Shown here: piece after piece, positions 52,210 through 60,540 of the stretch
How the letters are laid out: each line of letters starts with the position of its first letter
Position numbering within the stretch: position 1 is the stretch's first letter
Origin: Paenibacillus periandrae
GTDB taxonomy: Bacteria > Bacillota > Bacilli > Paenibacillales > NBRC-103111
Assembly: GCF_022458865.1 (NCBI RefSeq)
Contig: NZ_JAJNMU010000029.1
Span: forward strand, 1-64,000
Direction of reading: 5' to 3'
Length of the DNA stretch: 64,000 nucleotides
Notes under the pieces: model-generated
Database searches by the model: none
Told to the model about the DNA's origin: nothing
What the model saw: only the letters and a program-made list of their open reading frames with translations
Made by a program: the position numbers and the translations under genes

Positions 52210-55200
52210 ATGAACACATTAACGGATTTTTCTATGAAAAATGCTTCGGCTATTTTTATTATTGTCCTGCTGCTGATCGCCGGTGGCGGTTATTCCGCTA
52301 CTACATTGAAGGTAGAAAATATGCCTGACATCTCTTTCCCGGTTGTTACTATCGCCACACCGTACACAGCCCCGCCCAAGGATGTATTAGAGCTAGTGAC
52401 TAAGCCGCTGGAGAAATCCGTCGCTAGGCTTGAAGGACTCACCAGCCTCTCTTCGGTTTCGCAGGATGGCTATTCTCAAATTGATATCCGGCTGGAGCCG
52501 AACAAAATATCCGAAAATGTCCGTGTGGAGGTGGAGCGTCTGATCGCGAACGTCAAGCTTCCACTCGGTGCTGAGAAACCAGCCGTGCTAACGCGCAGCA
52601 TTGCTTCCGATCCCGTCTATTATTTGGCGGTATACGGTGAAGAGGGAACGGGTCAGGCTGAGTTGGATGCCGCGTATAAAGCTACCATCCTTCCGGCATT
52701 TGAAGGACTGAACGGTTTCGATCATGCGGATTCGTTCGGCACTCAAGAAGCCGCACTAGCAATTAAATTGGACGCTTGGGCGATCAACAGCTACGGTCTT
52801 ACGCCGCCGCGGGTATCCGATCTGATTCGAGAAGGACTCGTATCCAGCTCGGCAGGTAAGGTGGATTTTGACGGAAATAACCAGATGGTTCGCGTCAAAG
52901 GACAATTGGACTCCATATATAATCTAGAAAATATGAAGATTCCAGCGCCAGGTGGAGATACGCTCCTGCTTAAGCAAATCGCCAAGGTGGAGGTAACCAA
53001 CGAGCTTCCAACCATAGTCAGATTGGACAGCAAGCCGGCTATCGGTGTATTGCTGTATAAAACCAAAGAGGCAAATACTGTACAATTCGCCGCCTCGTTA
53101 ACCAAGCTGATCGCCGGGTGGGAAACATCGTCGAAGGGGTTCAAAATCCATACCGTGCTGAACGGTGCGGCATCCGTTAATGAGTCTGTACACGGGATGA
53201 TCCAGGAAAGCGTGCTGGGTGCGGTTATGGCTTCCTTGATGATTCTTTTATACATACGAAATTGGCGCATGACCTTGATCGTGCTTGTATCGATACCGCT
53301 GTCGATTCTGATTACGCTGCTGCTTATGAATCCGCTGGGTGTCTCATTGAACATGATGACGTTGGGTGGTATGGCAATTGCGATTGGACGGGTTGTAGAT
53401 GACAGCATAGTCGTTATTGAAAGTATCTACAGCCAGCTGCAAAAGGCTCAGGAACAGAACGAGTCGGTCATCAGGCTGGCAACACGGCAGGTGGCTTCTG
53501 CCATCACTTCTTCAACTCTAACAACGGTTGGTGTGTTCGCGCCTATAGGCTTAGTGAGCGGCGTTGTCGGAGAAGTATTCCGGCCGTTTGCACTGACCTT
53601 AATTTGCGCGCTGCTGGCTTCCCTGCTGGTTGCCTTGACGGTCATTCCGTTGCTTGTGAAGCTGATGGTGCTGAAGGGGAATTCCCTCTCTCCGCTTGTT
53701 GAAACCAAAGCTGGCCTTTATCTGAGTGATTACCGTAAAGCGCTTTTATGGTCGTTAAATAATCGTATGAAGACACTGTTGTTTTCCGCCATCCTGTTCG
53801 TGCTATCCATTGTACTGGCCATCCCCAATTTGGCGATCTCTTTCATGCCGACCAACGTTTCCGAGAAACAGATGGTGTTTAACGTAAGAATGCCTTATGA
53901 AGCATCACTGGAACTGACAAATGCCGTATCCCGAGAAATCGAAAGCTTATTGAAAGAAGCCAAGGATGCTGCAGGCAGTCCGATTTTTAAATACAACGAA
54001 CCGATCATTGGACACGGCTGGGCGGACATTTATACGGAAGCGGACCCTAAGCTGGATACGCTGAAGGTTTTCAAAGAATACCGGGAAAAGATAAAAAAAC
54101 AGCTTCCCCAGGATTATAAAGTGAACGGCAAAGTTTTTGCGGTTGATGGCGCCGGCAGTGAGGGAGTCGATTTCGCGTACCTGCTAACCGGGGACGACCC
54201 ATTGTATTTGCAGCAGGCAGCCAAACAGGTTGAGGCTATTATGCAAACGTTTCCCGAGCTTCACGAGATTAAAAACGGTTTAAGCGACACGAGGACCGAA
54301 GTCGAGGTTACTGTTGACCAGAATAAGGCGAGGCTGTACGGCTTCACGGTATCTCAAGTGCTTGAAACGGTGAAAAGCTGGTTAAAAGAAGATGAGCTGG
54401 GCGATCTCAAATTCGATCAGGTAACCTATACAACCAAGGTGATGCTCGATAACAAATATAAAAATTCGCTGGATAAACTCGGTTCCATCCTTCTTGAAGC
54501 AGCCGATGGAAAGCGTGTTCAAATCAATGATATCGCTTGGCTCAAACAAATTGACGCTCCAGCCATCATCAACCGGGAAATGCAATCGCAGGTGCTGTAC
54601 GTTACGGCTAAAATCAACAGCAATGACAAGGGTGGCGTTAGCAATAAGCTTTCGGCTGAGCTTGCCAAGTTGGAGCTGCCTTTAGGCGTAAGCCGGGAAA
54701 TCAAAGGTGTCGCAGGCGAGATTAATAAAAGCTTCAAAGAAATGTTTCTGGCTATGGCGGCTTCGATCTTATTCGTTTATCTTATCATGGTGCTGACTTT
54801 CGGGAACACAAGCGCTCCGTTGGCGATTCTGTTTACCTTGCCGTTGGCAGCAATCGGGGGCTTGCTGGGACTCTTGGTGACTGGCGAGTCTGTGAATGTC
54901 ACTTCCTTGATCGGATTTCTGATGCTGATTGGCATCGTCGTTACCAATGCCATTGTGCTTATAGACAGGGCTCAACAGCTTATCCGGCAAGGTCTCTCCA
55001 TTCGCGAATCGTTGATTGAGGCGGGAATGACACGCCTAAAGCCGATCCTTATGACCGCAAGCGCAACCGTTATGGCCTTACTGCCGCTGGCTCTGGGTTT
55101 TTCCAAAGGTGCTCTCGTCTCGAAAGGATTGGCAGTTGTCGTTATTGGAGGTTTAACTACTTCCACGCTGCTGACGCTGGTCGTTGTGCCGATTATGTAT

Positions 55201-55257
55201 GAGCTACTCCATTCCATGATAAAAAAAAGAGCCTCTTCAAAGTGGACTCGCATGTAA
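52210..55257 (+). CDS. RND-family efflux transporter (SwrC/AcrB-like)
   Basis: About 1015 residues with the RND layout: first helix ASAIFIIVLLLIAGGGYSAT, a large extracellular loop, a cluster of six helices, a second large loop and six more helices. Helix 4 motif GGMAIAIGRVVDDSIVVIES contains the paired aspartates of the proton relay. The second half repeats the layout (GFLMLIGIVVTNAIVLIDRA). GGGAGG precedes the ATG at 52210. It is the third gene of the sigma/anti-sigma operon, so its expression is probably sigma-dependent. Substrates may be surfactant-like or antimicrobial compounds. Confidence 0.93.
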   Translation: MNTLTDFSMKNASAIFIIVLLLIAGGGYSATTLKVENMPDISFPVVTIATPYTAPPKDVLELVTKPLEKSVARLEGLTSLSSVSQDGYSQIDIRLEPNKISENVRVEVERLIANVKLPLGAEKPAVLTRSIASDPVYYLAVYGEEGTGQAELDAAYKATILPAFEGLNGFDHADSFGTQEAALAIKLDAWAINSYGLTPPRVSDLIREGLVSSSAGKVDFDGNNQMVRVKGQLDSIYNLENMKIPAPGGDTLLLKQIAKVEVTNELPTIVRLDSKPAIGVLLYKTKEANTVQFAASLTKLIAGWETSSKGFKIHTVLNGAASVNESVHGMIQESVLGAVMASLMILLYIRNWRMTLIVLVSIPLSILITLLLMNPLGVSLNMMTLGGMAIAIGRVVDDSIVVIESIYSQLQKAQEQNESVIRLATRQVASAITSSTLTTVGVFAPIGLVSGVVGEVFRPFALTLICALLASLLVALTVIPLLVKLMVLKGNSLSPLVETKAGLYLSDYRKALLWSLNNRMKTLLFSAILFVLSIVLAIPNLAISFMPTNVSEKQMVFNVRMPYEASLELTNAVSREIESLLKEAKDAAGSPIFKYNEPIIGHGWADIYTEADPKLDTLKVFKEYREKIKKQLPQDYKVNGKVFAVDGAGSEGVDFAYLLTGDDPLYLQQAAKQVEAIMQTFPELHEIKNGLSDTRTEVEVTVDQNKARLYGFTVSQVLETVKSWLKEDELGDLKFDQVTYTTKVMLDNKYKNSLDKLGSILLEAADGKRVQINDIAWLKQIDAPAIINREMQSQVLYVTAKINSNDKGGVSNKLSAELAKLELPLGVSREIKGVAGEINKSFKEMFLAMAASILFVYLIMVLTFGNTSAPLAILFTLPLAAIGGLLGLLVTGESVNVTSLIGFLMLIGIVVTNAIVLIDRAQQLIRQGLSIRESLIEAGMTRLKPILMTASATVMALLPLALGFSKGALVSKGLAVVVIGGLTTSTLLTLVVVPIMYELLHSMIKKRASSKWTRM

Positions 55258-55298
55258 TTTACATTATATCCCATACGCTTGCGGGCAGGTACAACCCC

Positions 55299-55326
55299 AA
55301 ATAGCAGCCTTCAAGGGCTGCTATTT
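55299..55326 (+). terminator. hairpin downstream of the RND gene
   Basis: AAATAGCAGCC pairs perfectly with GGCTGCTATTT around a six-base loop, 42 bases after the stop codon. Only a short TTT follows, so termination may be partial. Confidence 0.6.
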
Positions 55327-55388
55327 ACGTATTATGGAGGATAATTCAGATATTTATATCGATGATAATTATAGAGTCCATTTATTTA

Positions 55389-55414
55389 GTTTACATAATA
55401 ATTGTTATGTAATC
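55389..55414. repeat. TTACATAAT-type palindrome 3
   Basis: TTTACATAATAAT with TTATGTAATC nearly matches palindromes 1 and 2 (one central mismatch), 44 bases beyond the stop of the yhaM-type gene. There is no flanking T-run, so it is not a good terminator. Confidence 0.7.
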
Positions 55415-55457
55415 TTATTGGTGAGTGGATTATTCTTTTGCAGACTGAATAAGATTT

Positions 55458-56414
55458 TTACAATTTCATCCTGTAAATGGCCTTATTTTCAAGCCCGCGG
55501 ATCGATTGGGTCCAATTCTCGGCTTCTGGTGTTGTATCCAATGCATCCTCTACCATCTGGAGCTTGGCATCTATGGTGTCAATGTGATGAAGAGCAATCG
55601 CTTCCGGAATTTGTGGTTGTACAGGACTGCCCCATTCACCTGAATTATGATGTGATAGAACCATATGCTGAAGCGCCAGAACACGATCCGAATTTAGATC
55701 TATATTACAAAGAATGGCTGCTTCTGTTATCCAGTTCGAAGCCATTGAAATATGACCCAGCAGCTTTCCATGGACACTGTATTCGGATACGATCCCAAGT
55801 TGGGCAGTCATCTCCTCCGGCTTGGCAATGTCATGCAGAATAATGCCAGCCGTCAACAGATCCGGGTTCAAAAATGGCCGCTGCCTGCAAATAAATTGTC
55901 CAAGCTCGAGCATCCGAACCATATGGTAGGCCAAACCCGCATAATAGGCGTGGTGGTGCGTTTTGGCAGCCGGATAATGCATCAGTCTATCTTCAACCTT
56001 TTTTACACAGAATGAAACTATTGCATGCATTTCCTTGTCTTGAATGCTATCCATCGCTTGCTTGATCGTATAAATCAGATCGACGGGACGGATCGGTGCC
56101 GAACGAATAAAATCAGTCAAGGATACACCGTCATCATCGGTCGCTTTGCGTATTTTGATGATTTTGATCTGCAGCTTTTCTCTATAGGTTTGAACTAATC
56201 CCTGAACACGAACCAGTCCCATAGGAAAAAAAGTTTCCTTATCTGTCGCACTGGCATCCCAGTACTTTGCCGGAAGCTGTCCTGTTGCATCACACAGAAC
56301 AATATCCAGATAGTCCTTCGCGGGCGTGGAATTGGTTTGTTTGATTTCAAGCTCCTTGATGAGATAAAACCCAACGAATTCATCTTGTGAATTTAAGGTT
56401 TTGATTAAAGACAT
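55458..56414 (-). CDS. yhaM: 3'-5' exoribonuclease YhaM
   Basis: A 318-residue protein with an N-terminal OB-fold (residues ~15-95, GFYLIKELEIKQTNSTPAKD) and an HD domain: KTHHHAYYAGLAYHMVRM, then LLTAGIILHDIAKPEEMTAQ with the HD pair, VHGKLLGHISMASNWI and MVLSHHNSGEWGSPVQPQIP. This layout is that of YhaM/CbfI exoribonucleases, involved in RNA turnover. GAGGAGG precedes the ATG. Single gene; the palindrome at 55.4 kb lies just downstream. Confidence 0.92.
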   Translation of the reverse strand: MSLIKTLNSQDEFVGFYLIKELEIKQTNSTPAKDYLDIVLCDATGQLPAKYWDASATDKETFFPMGLVRVQGLVQTYREKLQIKIIKIRKATDDDGVSLTDFIRSAPIRPVDLIYTIKQAMDSIQDKEMHAIVSFCVKKVEDRLMHYPAAKTHHHAYYAGLAYHMVRMLELGQFICRQRPFLNPDLLTAGIILHDIAKPEEMTAQLGIVSEYSVHGKLLGHISMASNWITEAAILCNIDLNSDRVLALQHMVLSHHNSGEWGSPVQPQIPEAIALHHIDTIDAKLQMVEDALDTTPEAENWTQSIRGLENKAIYRMKL

Positions 56415-56474
56415 GTTTATTCCTCCTCAGGACTTTTCATAGAAAAGTCAACTTCTGGATAATCAGATTAATCC

Positions 56475-56972
56475 TTAGATGGATGCTGTCTGAAGCTGTA
56501 TCCACAGCGTTTTGTTGCGGAATTCTTCCTCTTGCCCAAGCTCCTTGCCGAACCAATCCGGTGCCTCGAACCTTTGCGCAGCATGGAGATCGGGAAACTC
56601 GACCTCAACGACCACAAGCGCGATTTGCTTGTATTCGTCTATTTCATATAAAGTACCTTGATGATCCACCGAAGTACGCACTTTTTCCAATGGAACCAAC
56701 CCTGAACGAGACAATAATTGCTGATAAATAGTCTCTGAAATGGTATATTCGATTTCCTCTCTAACCATGCCATGTCCTGACTTGAATGTATGCGTATAGT
56801 GGCAGGTTCCGTCAACATCTATCAGCTGGCGAACCCTGATTTCCTCATCCTTGGAAAAAGCTAGGTAAGTTTGATAAATCGTTTGCTTTGAAATCAACGT
56901 AACATTCGCCTGATCCAGCTCAGCCTGCGGGAACGCTGGTAATAAAAACTTTTTTTCGATCTCGATACCCAT
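56475..56972 (-). CDS. CYTH-domain protein
   Basis: About 165 residues. It begins with the CYTH signature EIEKKF, followed by the alternating charged strands typical of the triphosphate tunnel fold (EEIRVRQLIDVDG, YTHTFKSGHGMVREEIEYTI, LYEIDEYKQIALVVVEVEF). Members hydrolyse or sense triphosphate compounds, for example as triphosphatases or adenylate cyclases. The ATG at 56972 has AAAGGGGGG upstream. It lies 60 bases upstream of yhaM on the same strand. Confidence 0.9.
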   Translation of the reverse strand: MGIEIEKKFLLPAFPQAELDQANVTLISKQTIYQTYLAFSKDEEIRVRQLIDVDGTCHYTHTFKSGHGMVREEIEYTISETIYQQLLSRSGLVPLEKVRTSVDHQGTLYEIDEYKQIALVVVEVEFPDLHAAQRFEAPDWFGKELGQEEEFRNKTLWIQLQTASI

Positions 56973-57163
56973 TAGCGACCCCCCTTTTCTCATTATGCAC
57001 GAATTACATTATAGATTTAAAACCTGTGGTTGTCGATACTGATTGACTGGCATGACTCTTAATTGCTGACAATGGAATTGCATAGCGAGAGACCTGTAAC
57101 TCAATTAGGCATTTGCACATAGTCTGTTATCAATCATAAAATGAACAGCTGGAGGTTTTTTGT

Positions 57164-57655
57164 ATGTATGTGATCAATCCTTATTGGAATAGATCCACGT
57201 TTAAGCCAGTATGGTCCGTATCTACCTCGCAAGCATTAAATTTAATAAGAGAAGCCGTCCAAGGTGAGCGAAATGATGAGTTATTTTACGATGAACTTAT
57301 CAAAATGGCCCCAAACTCAGAGCAATCATCGATAATTGCTTCAATACGTGATGATGAACGCGGTCATAATCGTATGTTCCGAGGCATGTATAAAGAGATA
57401 ACCGGTCATGAAATAACAGGCATCAGTAATGAAAAATATGAGCGGGTAGAATCCTATATCGAAGGATTACAGAGAGCTCTTCGAGGTGAATTGGCTGCAG
57501 TTGAGAAATATCGAAAAATATGGTTCGGCCTGCCTCCTGGTATTTATCGAGACACCGCATTTGGGATCATCTTAGATGAATTGAAGCATGCAAGTCTATA
57601 CAATTATTTGTTTACTTTGAATCAAACGAACCGTTCCGTTAATAATAAAGCATAG
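57164..57655 (+). CDS. ferritin-like domain protein
   Basis: A 163-residue four-helix-bundle protein. Di-iron-type ligands are visible in helices: E in LIREAVQGERNDELFYDELI, ExxH in IRDDERGHNRMF, E in ALRGELAAVEKY, and ExxH in ILDELKHASLYNYL. The pattern is that of rubrerythrin/ferritin-like proteins of Bacillota of unknown role. GGAGG precedes the ATG. It is a single gene on the plus strand, convergent with the dioxygenase. Iron or oxidative stress function is inferred. Confidence 0.82.
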   Translation: MYVINPYWNRSTFKPVWSVSTSQALNLIREAVQGERNDELFYDELIKMAPNSEQSSIIASIRDDERGHNRMFRGMYKEITGHEITGISNEKYERVESYIEGLQRALRGELAAVEKYRKIWFGLPPGIYRDTAFGIILDELKHASLYNYLFTLNQTNRSVNNKA

Positions 57656-57660
57656 CAAAC

Positions 57661-57689
57661 AAAAACCCCTGAAGCTTATATTCAGGGGT
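57661..57689 (-). terminator. terminator of the dioxygenase gene
   Basis: ACCCCTGAA pairs with TTCAGGGGT around a seven-base loop. On the minus strand it is followed by TTTTTG, 21 bases after the dioxygenase stop. It also follows the ferritin-like gene stop on the plus strand, where the T-run is weak. Confidence 0.85.
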
Positions 57690-57709
57690 CTGCATCTTCA
57701 TCCTGCTCT

Positions 57710-58684
57710 TTAAACAGTACGCCTCGTCCAAAGCGGCCTTAAATTGGCTTCAATCGACTGCCGCTGATCCTCCAGGAACGGCGGTAAAGCCAGTGATTCC
57801 CCCAAGGTTTCAAAAGGCTCATCCGTATCAAAACCAGGACCGTCTGTTGCCAGCTCAAATAAAATACCGTTAGGCTCACGGAAATACAAGGAACGGAAAT
57901 AATATCTTTCCACGAAGCCGGAATTACGTAATCCCGCTTTATTCAGCACCTCGATCCATTTAAGTAATTCTTCCTTGTCATCCACCCGAAATGCCACATG
58001 ATGCACACCACCCTTGCCAAGCGCGGCGACAGACAGATCACTGCGCGGCTCAACCTGCACTTCTGCACCTGATCCCCCTGCTCCTACCTGCATCACGATA
58101 ATATCCTCTTGTCCTTTGACCAAGGCTGGAATTCGATTCTTCTCCGTAAAGCCGATCAGCTTAAGCGCGGCCAACGTGGAATCCGGCTTGCGAACTGTAA
58201 GCTTTACGGGTCCAAGTCCGATAATCCCAAATTCAGCAGGGACCGGGCTTTGATCCCATGGAATACCGCCCTGCACACCGGAATTCGTCTCATCGGAAAC
58301 AAGCGAGAGCTGCTGACCTTCCGGATCCTCGAAGAAAATAACGCTGCGGCCTGCAAATTGTGTAATTGGTGAATGCTTGACACCATGTGCTGTAAATCGG
58401 TCCAGCCAATAATTCAGCGCCGAGTCACTCGGTACCCGTAAGGCAGTCCCCGAAATACTGCTTGCTCCCGCGCGAGTTGGTCCGATACCCGGGAAATCAA
58501 AGAACGTTAGCTCCGTTCCCGGATTGCCCCGTTCGTCACCATAGAACAGATGATAAGCAGATGTATCGTCCTGGTTGACGGTTTTTTTTATCAAACGCAT
58601 GCCGAGAACCTCAGTATAAAACTTGTAATTCCCAGGTGCATCTCCGGTCATAGCCGATAAATGATGAATACCTTTTACGTTCAT
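57710..58684 (-). CDS. ring-cleaving dioxygenase (MhqO-like glyoxalase fold)
   Basis: A 324-residue vicinal-oxygen-chelate protein with two glyoxalase-type repeats. Metal ligands are expected in GIHHLSAMTGDAPGNYKFYT (histidine), GGVHHVAFRVDDKEELLKWI (histidine) and YFREPNGILFELATDGPGFD (glutamate). The layout matches B. subtilis MhqO/MhqE-type hydroquinone dioxygenases. AAAGGA precedes the ATG. It follows a MarR gene 14 bases upstream, as in MhqR-controlled quinone-resistance operons, so quinone detoxification is likely. Confidence 0.9.
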   Translation of the reverse strand: MNVKGIHHLSAMTGDAPGNYKFYTEVLGMRLIKKTVNQDDTSAYHLFYGDERGNPGTELTFFDFPGIGPTRAGASSISGTALRVPSDSALNYWLDRFTAHGVKHSPITQFAGRSVIFFEDPEGQQLSLVSDETNSGVQGGIPWDQSPVPAEFGIIGLGPVKLTVRKPDSTLAALKLIGFTEKNRIPALVKGQEDIIVMQVGAGGSGAEVQVEPRSDLSVAALGKGGVHHVAFRVDDKEELLKWIEVLNKAGLRNSGFVERYYFRSLYFREPNGILFELATDGPGFDTDEPFETLGESLALPPFLEDQRQSIEANLRPLWTRRTV

Positions 58685-58697
58685 GCTGATCCATCCT

Positions 58698-59138
58698 TTA
58701 CGTTTTTAGTTTTTTTAACAAATCCAGCAGCTGTTTCTGTTCCGATGTGTTCAGATTGTTGAATTGAGCCGCCTGGAACTGCTCCTGCATTGGAACTATA
58801 TCATCAAATAAGGACTTACCCTCTGCTGTTAGCGACACATATTTGGTTTTCCAATCCTGCTCCCGCATAATCCACCCAAGCTCTTCAACCTTTTGAATGA
58901 TCTGGGCAATGTTGCCTTTGGTTACAACGAGCTTATCGGCCAAATCCTGCTGACTGATACGTCCCGCTGCACCCACTTGGGCTAACACGTCAAACTGCGC
59001 TGCGGTTATGTCCCATTTTTTCAAATGCTGATTAGTTTCACGAATGCTCTGGTTGTAAAAGCGGGATAGCCGAAACCACAGCAATATCCCTAACCGTTTT
59101 TCTTGTTTGCTTAATGGATGCATTTCGTTGTCTGTCAC
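58698..59138 (-). CDS. MarR-family regulator (MhqR-like)
   Basis: A 146-residue winged-helix regulator: WDITAAQFDVLAQVGAAGRI, SQQDLADKLVVTKGNIAQII (recognition helix) and the wing MREQDWKTKYVSLTAEGKSL. The start appears to be GTG with AAAAGGG upstream; an ATG five codons in is a weaker alternative. It heads the operon with the ring-cleaving dioxygenase and probably represses both through the palindrome at 59175-59194. There is no cysteine, so control by thiol modification is unlikely. Confidence 0.9.
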   Translation of the reverse strand: MTDNEMHPLSKQEKRLGILLWFRLSRFYNQSIRETNQHLKKWDITAAQFDVLAQVGAAGRISQQDLADKLVVTKGNIAQIIQKVEELGWIMREQDWKTKYVSLTAEGKSLFDDIVPMQEQFQAAQFNNLNTSEQKQLLDLLKKLKT

Positions 59139-59174
59139 AATAGCATCATCCCTTTTGTGTAACGGTAATTATTT

Positions 59175-59194
59175 TAAGTTTAGTACTAAACTTA
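59175..59194. promoter_or_regulatory. MarR operator palindrome
   Basis: A perfect 20-bp palindrome TAAGTTTAGTACTAAACTTA lies about 40 bases upstream of the MarR start. A second half-site (GTTTAG-like, at 59209-59214) is nearby. Position and symmetry make it the likely autoregulatory site. Confidence 0.75.
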
Positions 59195-59238
59195 TTATCA
59201 GTATACAACTAAACTAACAAAAAAAACAATCCTGTACC

Positions 59239-60045
59239 TTACTCCTCATGCAGCCAAGCACCAATAGCTCCTGCATACTCACCATTTTCAATAAACAAAG
59301 GTGATGCGCCTCTAAGCTTCGTATAACGCTGCACAACATCTTTAAGCAGATGATTCCCAATGAACGAGGAACCGATAAAAATAACGGTGGTCGCCCCCGA
59401 CTGCCCGGCAGCCAGTACGCTAACTGTTGCAACTGTCTCTCCTACTAAACCGATTACAGATGCTAACAACTCTTCTCTGGAAAATGGAGGGTGGGAAGCA
59501 CCTTGTAAAATACGTCCAAAATTGCTTGCTGTCAGGTCACCAGGTATTGGCGGCTCTGCTCCCTCATAAATATGACTGACCTTTAGATCGATTCGATCAC
59601 GTGCCCCCATGGCTGCTCCTTGAATAATATCTTCATAATTAGTTAACCCTGTTAACAATTGAGATAACCCTATCAAGGTTCCGCCTCCTACTCCAGTACC
59701 GCCAAGCCGCCGGTGTTGGTCGCTGTCTATCAAATGGATTGAAGTGCCCGTGCCAACATTGGTCAACACATACATGGTTTCCGTGACTCCCTGCTTCTCC
59801 AAAAAATATTGCACACCTCTACAGGTTGCATCAAATTCAACCAACTCTTCGGCTTTAAGGTGGATAAGCGACTGCAGCGCAGAAGCTTTTCCACCGGTCA
59901 TACAAACTCGGGTATCGCTCATTCCGTTGATCCAGTTTGCCACATGAGCCAGCTCAGACACCGGAAATTTGTTTAAAACAAGCGAATTTTGCTCCATATA
60001 AGCGATTTTGATCAGTGTTCCTCCGGCATCAATTCCAATATTCAT
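59239..60045 (-). CDS. coaW: type II pantothenate kinase
   Basis: A 268-residue ASKHA-fold kinase that phosphorylates pantothenate in the first step of CoA synthesis. Motifs are IGIDAGGTLIKIAY (phosphate 1), TCRGVQYFLEKQG, YVLTNVGTGTSIHLI, RLGGTGVGGGTLIGLSQLLT and the C-terminal FIENGEYAGAIGAWL. Short Staphylococcus- and Bacillus-type CoaW has this length and is usually not inhibited by CoA. GGGGAGG precedes the ATG. Single gene, no apparent operon. Confidence 0.9.
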   Translation of the reverse strand: MNIGIDAGGTLIKIAYMEQNSLVLNKFPVSELAHVANWINGMSDTRVCMTGGKASALQSLIHLKAEELVEFDATCRGVQYFLEKQGVTETMYVLTNVGTGTSIHLIDSDQHRRLGGTGVGGGTLIGLSQLLTGLTNYEDIIQGAAMGARDRIDLKVSHIYEGAEPPIPGDLTASNFGRILQGASHPPFSREELLASVIGLVGETVATVSVLAAGQSGATTVIFIGSSFIGNHLLKDVVQRYTKLRGASPLFIENGEYAGAIGAWLHEE

Positions 60046-60405
60046 ACATAGTTCCTCCCCATGTTATCGACAAAATAATACAATCATGACTTTTCTACAA
60101 TATCCAGCTGCGGGATAAATAACTCCTATTATTACTAAATTTAATATCATTAATAATATGTATCATTAATTATAATCTTCATCTCCTGATCAGAAGATAT
60201 AATCATCATTGTACCAGATTTACTGTATCTCATGTTAGATTTCATGAAGCTTGGGTTCACTAAAAAAGTGGTCTCTCGACTACTCTAAGGGTTGCAGAAT
60301 TACATACTTTTTAGCGTTTTTTGTTTATCTTCCCCATACTTGGTTTCATTCTGCTTTAGAGTTTACATAATAATAATTATGTACTCAAGTTCCTCGTGCT
60401 TGTGA
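60046..60405. other. 360 bases between divergent genes, no coding
   Basis: An AT-rich stretch that must hold the coaW promoter and the start of the DHA2 gene's regulatory region. I see palindrome 4 at its right end but no convincing gene. Several TAATAT and TTATAA repeats near 60130-60180 could be promoters but lack good partners. Confidence 0.4.
60363..60384. repeat. TTACATAAT-type palindrome 4
   Basis: TACATAAT and ATTATGTA pair perfectly around AATA (60364-60383). It shares the core of palindromes 1 to 3, but lies in the 5' region of the DHA2 gene rather than downstream of a gene. Here it could be an operator. Confidence 0.65.
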
Positions 60406-60438
60406 AAGTTCGAATAAGTGCATCACTTATTCGAACTT
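60406..60438. promoter_or_regulatory. 33-base perfect inverted repeat upstream of the DHA2 gene
   Basis: AAGTTCGAATAAGTG and CACTTATTCGAACTT, 15-base arms with a three-base gap, about 100 bases before the pump start codon. No T-run follows, so it is more likely an operator or leader hairpin than a terminator. The end of the second arm runs into AACTTGATAAC, which is repeated at 60511-60521. Confidence 0.7.
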
Positions 60439-60540
60439 GATAACTCGTTCCTGACATACTGTTGTCAACAAGGATGGTTTATGATTGCTTCAATTACCGC
60501 ATCACCATTTAACTTGATAACAGAAAGGAACGGGATTCAA

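Noticed and set aside
55334..55843. A 169-codon plus-strand frame opposite yhaM.
   Set aside because: It is antisense to the conserved HD-domain coding region, has no ribosome site and shows no protein motif.
60418..60540. An N-terminal extension of the third DHA2 pump.
   Set aside because: It runs through the large inverted repeat, has no ribosome site, and the start at 60541 has a good one and matches the family N-terminus.
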